Below are positions 61,390 to 64,000 of a stretch of 64,000 nt of DNA, piece after piece. Origin of the DNA: Planococcus beigongshangi. Its GTDB lineage: Bacteria > Bacillota > Bacilli > Bacillales_A > Planococcaceae. The stretch lies in assembly GCF_016820495.1 (NCBI RefSeq), contig NZ_JADHDU010000004.1:124001-188000 (forward strand), in the 5' to 3' direction. The notes beneath the pieces are model-generated. The model was not told where the DNA came from. It ran no database searches and saw only the letters and a list, made by a program, of their open reading frames with translations. The translations under genes were made by a program, and so were the position numbers. Position 1 is the first letter of the stretch. Each line of letters starts with the position of its first letter.

Positions 61390-63024
61390 ATGATCATCAG
61401 CCAATTTCAACAGATACAATGCCATTTTGCTTCACATAAATTATTCAACCACATCAAAGGGGACATTGCAGAAGGCAGACGCATCGGTCTGGTCGGCCGG
61501 AATGGTGAAGGGAAAACCACGTTATTGAACATTTTGGCCGGCAGCCAGGAACCGGATGAAGGACAGGTGACATGGAAGAAAGGCAGCGTCATCGGGCTGT
61601 TGAAACAGACACCGGATGAACAAGGGGATTTGGCGGTCGCAGAATTATTGACGGCTGTATTTGCGGAATTGACGGAAACCCAGGAAGAGCTGAAAGCTAT
61701 GGAAAAGCGCATGGAAACAGCGCCGCCGGAAGAGTTGGAGAAATTACTGTCACGTTACGGCAGTGTTCAGGACGACTTCATTCAGCGTGGAGGTTATGAA
61801 ATCGATGTCCGGATTGACCAGGTGCTGAACGGCTTGAAAATAAGTCGCCTGAAAGGGGAGAGTTGGGGGCATCTCAGCGGTGGGGAACGGACCAAAGTCG
61901 GATTGGCGAAACTGCTGCTTCAGGAGCCGGATCTCCTTTTGCTGGATGAACCGACGAACCACTTGGATCTGGAAGCCATCGAGTGGCTCGGTTCTTTTAT
62001 TGCACATTATAAAGGAACTGTGGTGCTGGTATCGCATGACCGTTACTTTCTCGATGAGACCGTCACGCACATCTGGGAACTGGACCAGGGGGATCTGATC
62101 CAGTATACCGGGAATTATTCGGCTTATGTGAAAGAACGGGAAGCGCGTCTGCTGATCCAGTTTCAGCAATTTCAGGATCAGCAGAAAAAGATCCAGAAGA
62201 TGAAAGAGACGATCAAGCGCCTGAAGGAGTGGGCTAACCGGGCGAATCCGCCGAACGCGGGGATGCACCGGCGAGCGAAAAGTATGGAAAAGGCGCTCGC
62301 ACGAATCGAAGTTCTCGATCGCCCCGTACTTTCCAAAAAACAGATGGCGCTCGATTTTCAATCGGGTGAGCGCAGTGGCCGTGATGTCGTGTTGATGGAA
62401 GACGTCTGGAAAGGCTATGGTGACCGCATCTTATTCCACGATGCGTCGCTTCATATCCGGTTCGGCGAGCGGGCCGCAATTGTCGGATCCAATGGTACAG
62501 GCAAGACGACGCTCCTCAATCTCATACTCGGCAAGGAACAGATTGATGCCGGTGAGCTTCGTACCGGCAGCAATCTATCCATCGGACACTTATCGCAGCA
62601 TACACTTGAAATGGACAATAGCCGGAGCGTCATAGACGAATTCCGGGATGCGGTCGCAGTCTCCGAATTCGACGCTCGGCATCTGCTGGCGAAATTCCTA
62701 TTCTTCGGAAACATGGTGTTTCAGCCTGTCCGCCAGCTCAGCGGCGGTGAACGCATGAGGCTCCGCCTGGCCCAGCTGATGCACATGGATCACAATCTTC
62801 TGGTGCTGGATGAGCCCACCAACCACCTGGATCTGGAAGCGAAAGAAGTCATGGAAGAAGCGCTGGCGGATTTCCCGGGCACCATCATTGCCGTGTCCCA
62901 TGACCGCTATTTCCTGGATAAATTATTTCCTGTGACGTATTGGCTTCATGATCAGCAGATTGAACGGTTTGAAGGAAATTATTCTGCGGCAAAAACCAAG
63001 CGTGCATCGATCGCGTACAGCTGA
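61390..63024 (+). CDS. ABC-F family ATPase
   Basis: A 544-residue cytosolic protein with two ABC ATPase domains. Walker A loops GRNGEGKTTLL (near residue 37) and GSNGTGKTTLL (near 363); signatures LSGGERTKVGLAKL and LSGGERMRLRLAQL; Walker B LLLLDEPTNHLD and LLVLDEPTNHLD. The linker between the domains (about 240-310) is basic and long as in translation-factor ABC-F proteins. It is closer to housekeeping YfmM/YkpA-type members than to Msr proteins, and its GC matches the chromosome. GGAAGGAAGAG precedes the ATG. Confidence 0.9.
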   Translation: MIISQFQQIQCHFASHKLFNHIKGDIAEGRRIGLVGRNGEGKTTLLNILAGSQEPDEGQVTWKKGSVIGLLKQTPDEQGDLAVAELLTAVFAELTETQEELKAMEKRMETAPPEELEKLLSRYGSVQDDFIQRGGYEIDVRIDQVLNGLKISRLKGESWGHLSGGERTKVGLAKLLLQEPDLLLLDEPTNHLDLEAIEWLGSFIAHYKGTVVLVSHDRYFLDETVTHIWELDQGDLIQYTGNYSAYVKEREARLLIQFQQFQDQQKKIQKMKETIKRLKEWANRANPPNAGMHRRAKSMEKALARIEVLDRPVLSKKQMALDFQSGERSGRDVVLMEDVWKGYGDRILFHDASLHIRFGERAAIVGSNGTGKTTLLNLILGKEQIDAGELRTGSNLSIGHLSQHTLEMDNSRSVIDEFRDAVAVSEFDARHLLAKFLFFGNMVFQPVRQLSGGERMRLRLAQLMHMDHNLLVLDEPTNHLDLEAKEVMEEALADFPGTIIAVSHDRYFLDKLFPVTYWLHDQQIERFEGNYSAAKTKRASIAYS

Positions 63025-63035
63025 AAATGCAAAAA

Positions 63036-63075
63036 CAAAAAGCGGCCATCTGAAAAGATGCGCCGCTTTATTTTG
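63036..63075. terminator. bidirectional terminator
   Basis: AAAGCGGC / GCCGCTTT with CATCT / AGATG inside, A and T flanks; overlaps the end of the HxlR gene. Confidence 0.7.
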
Positions 63076-63394
63076 TTTCTGCAGGTGCTTCGATCCATTC
63101 CTGTGACCAGGTTTGGATTTCATCCATGACGGATTTCAGGGATTTCCCTTTTTCAGTCAGTTCATATTCTATACGTACAGGCGTTTCAGGATAAACAGTG
63201 CGTGTGACAAGACCTTGGGATTCAAGGTTCTTAAGGCGCTCGGACAGGAGCCGCCCACTGATGCCGATGACTTCAGTCAATTTGCTGAAACGCTGCGGAC
63301 CGTTCAGAAGCTGATAAATGATCAGACCCGTCCAACGCTGGCTGAGTATCGAAATGGCCGATTCAAAACGCGGGCAGATAACAGATGTATCCAT
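63068..63394 (-). CDS. HxlR/YodB-type redox-responsive regulator
   Basis: A 108-residue winged-helix protein of the HxlR family. SQRWTGLIIYQLLNGPQRFSKLTEVIGISGRLLSERLKNLE (about 18-58) is the DNA-binding region. The lone N-terminal Cys (VICPRF, residue 7) is at the position of the redox-sensing Cys of YodB, CatR and HypR, which respond to quinones. It is divergent from a VOC (CatE-like) gene, as CatR is associated with catDE in B. subtilis. AAGGAGTG precedes the ATG. Confidence 0.87.
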   Translation of the reverse strand: MDTSVICPRFESAISILSQRWTGLIIYQLLNGPQRFSKLTEVIGISGRLLSERLKNLESQGLVTRTVYPETPVRIEYELTEKGKSLKSVMDEIQTWSQEWIEAPAETK

Positions 63395-63458
63395 GATTGA
63401 TCACTCCTTTATGGATATGATATCACAGCTTCCCTCTAATATAAAAGAATTAAGTTAC

Positions 63459-63487
63459 TTGACACTTCGTAATAACTAAAATACAAT
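63459..63487 (+). promoter_or_regulatory. promoter of the VOC gene
   Basis: TTGACA (63459-63464), 17 bp, TACAAT (63482-63487); an excellent SigA promoter. Confidence 0.85.
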
Positions 63488-63489
63488 AG

Positions 63490-63504
63490 GTTACATAAAG
63501 TAAC
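63490..63504. promoter_or_regulatory. palindrome GTTAC-N5-GTAAC, candidate HxlR operator
   Basis: Perfect 5-bp arms directly downstream of the -10 box. A related half-site AGTTAC lies at 63453-63458 on top of the -35 box and AATAACT in the spacer, so the regulator could cover the whole promoter. Confidence 0.6.
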
Positions 63505-63529
63505 TAACATACGAAACGAGGACTGCAAG

Positions 63530-64000
63530 ATGAATTTTCATCAAAAACCTATAACTTATACAGATGAAGTGGGATTAAAAGTATTGGATCTGGATGGAAT
63601 GAAAAAATTCTATCGGGACATCATCGGATTTGAAGTCATTTCCGAAGAAGGCAACGAAGTGCGTTTAGGCAAAGATGGCAACAGTTTATTGAGGCTGACA
63701 GCATCAGAGGGGCTTATGCCGAAAAGAGGGCGTTATGCGGGATTGTATCATTTCGCGATTCTTTTGCCGAACCGCAAAGAGCTCGGCAAAATTCTGCTGC
63801 ATTTGCATAACCATGGAATCCGTGTCGGTTCATCGGATCATCTGGTCAGCGAAGCGTTGTATTTATCGGATCCGGAAGGCAACGGCATCGAAATTTACCG
63901 CGACCGCGATCCGGAAGAATGGAGCTGGAGCGGCGGGGAAGTTGCGATGGCAGTTGACCCGATCGATGCGGAAGGCATTTTGCGTGAAGCGGGTCTGGCG
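63530..64000 (+). CDS. VOC-family dioxygenase/glyoxalase (CatE-like), cut by the window edge
   Basis: The first 157 codons of a vicinal-oxygen-chelate protein. MNFHQKPITYTDEVGLKVLDLDGMKKFYRDIIGFEVISEE is the first beta-alpha-beta unit; LYHFAILLPN and YLSDPEGNGIEIYRDRD hold metal-ligand His and Glu. A second repeat is starting when the window ends (MAVDPIDAEGILREAGLA). CatE of B. subtilis is a catechol-2,3-dioxygenase under CatR/YodB. ACGAGGACTGCAAG precedes the ATG, with a weak ribosome site. Confidence 0.85.
   Translation, partial: MNFHQKPITYTDEVGLKVLDLDGMKKFYRDIIGFEVISEEGNEVRLGKDGNSLLRLTASEGLMPKRGRYAGLYHFAILLPNRKELGKILLHLHNHGIRVGSSDHLVSEALYLSDPEGNGIEIYRDRDPEEWSWSGGEVAMAVDPIDAEGILREAGLA

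Noticed and set aside
61390-63024. Second ABC-F gene as a drug-resistance protein
   Set aside because: Motifs and base composition fit a housekeeping translation-factor ABC-F; no leader peptide or resistance neighbours.

Overview
The window reads as chromosomal DNA of a mid-GC Firmicute. RuvBL-type or rRNA markers are absent, so placement rests on gene content: Bacillales-type genes (ypsA, ytoQ, yumC, mneS-like, yqxD, SbcCD, RsbR-type STAS protein, YhgE/Pip, CtaG/DUF2243), strong AGGAGG-type ribosome sites, frequent TTG/GTG starts, SigA-type promoters, a CcpA cre site and a LexA/DinR box. I infer a member of the Planococcaceae (Planococcus-like), but this is inference, not proof. No rRNA, tRNA or CRISPR array was seen.

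Layout. 1-9.4 kb: housekeeping and small hypothetical genes, an erythromycin-esterase-family protein, a catalase-family peroxidase, glutamate dehydrogenase, YpsA and a serine/threonine dehydratase. 9.4-15.0 kb: a TetR-controlled acyl-CoA operon (SDR, TetR regulator, thioesterase, acyl-CoA dehydrogenase, quinone oxidoreductase, ketopantoate-reductase family protein), then a cre-controlled cstA. 16.9-19.5 kb: a cory-CC-star protein with its ArsA/GET3-type ATPase partner and an oxidoreductase. 19.5-30.9 kb: an AT-rich accessory region with GNAT and RNHCP genes, a macrolide phosphotransferase, an Msr-like ABC-F protein, a CDF exporter, a decayed ctaB, and an Rrf2-YhgE pair. 30.9-41 kb: YolD with a LexA box, an ECF sigma/anti-sigma-like pair, CtaG/DUF2243, YtoQ and SbcCD. 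41-64 kb: CoA-transferase family protein, a MarR-MFS pair, an RsbR-like protein, hemolysin III, a type III polyketide synthase broken by one amber codon, its methyltransferase, AI-2E transporter, PpiB, YumC, a BCCT transporter, a LysM-3D protein, PstS-like and CorA proteins, a second ABC-F ATPase, and a divergent HxlR/VOC pair at the right edge.

The most interesting parts are not ordinary genes. (1) Upstream of mph there is a promoter, a 14-codon leader MTHSMKLRFPTLNQ that matches the ErmD/ErmK leader type with one Arg-to-Lys change, and a 10-bp-stem intrinsic terminator: a complete apparent macrolide-sensing attenuator in front of a phosphotransferase. A second short leader, MQFLLFY, sits before the ABC-F gene. 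(2) Four sites resembling XerCD dif/pdif (21394, 24866, 26194, 30605), all in one orientation, divide the accessory region into a macrolide module, a CDF module and a ctaB-remnant/Rrf2/YhgE module. (3) Three intergenic places carry tandem arrays with a strict 21-bp period (two helical turns) made of a conserved 11-14-bp core plus a variable tail. Two arrays with core ATGCCGATCAYAAA lie between convergent genes and between near-duplicate terminators; a third place holds three arrays with core GGANAGTATTT that all end in the same terminal signature, next to a duplicated double-hairpin element. (4) Two copies of a structured intergenic element share both ends but differ in the middle.
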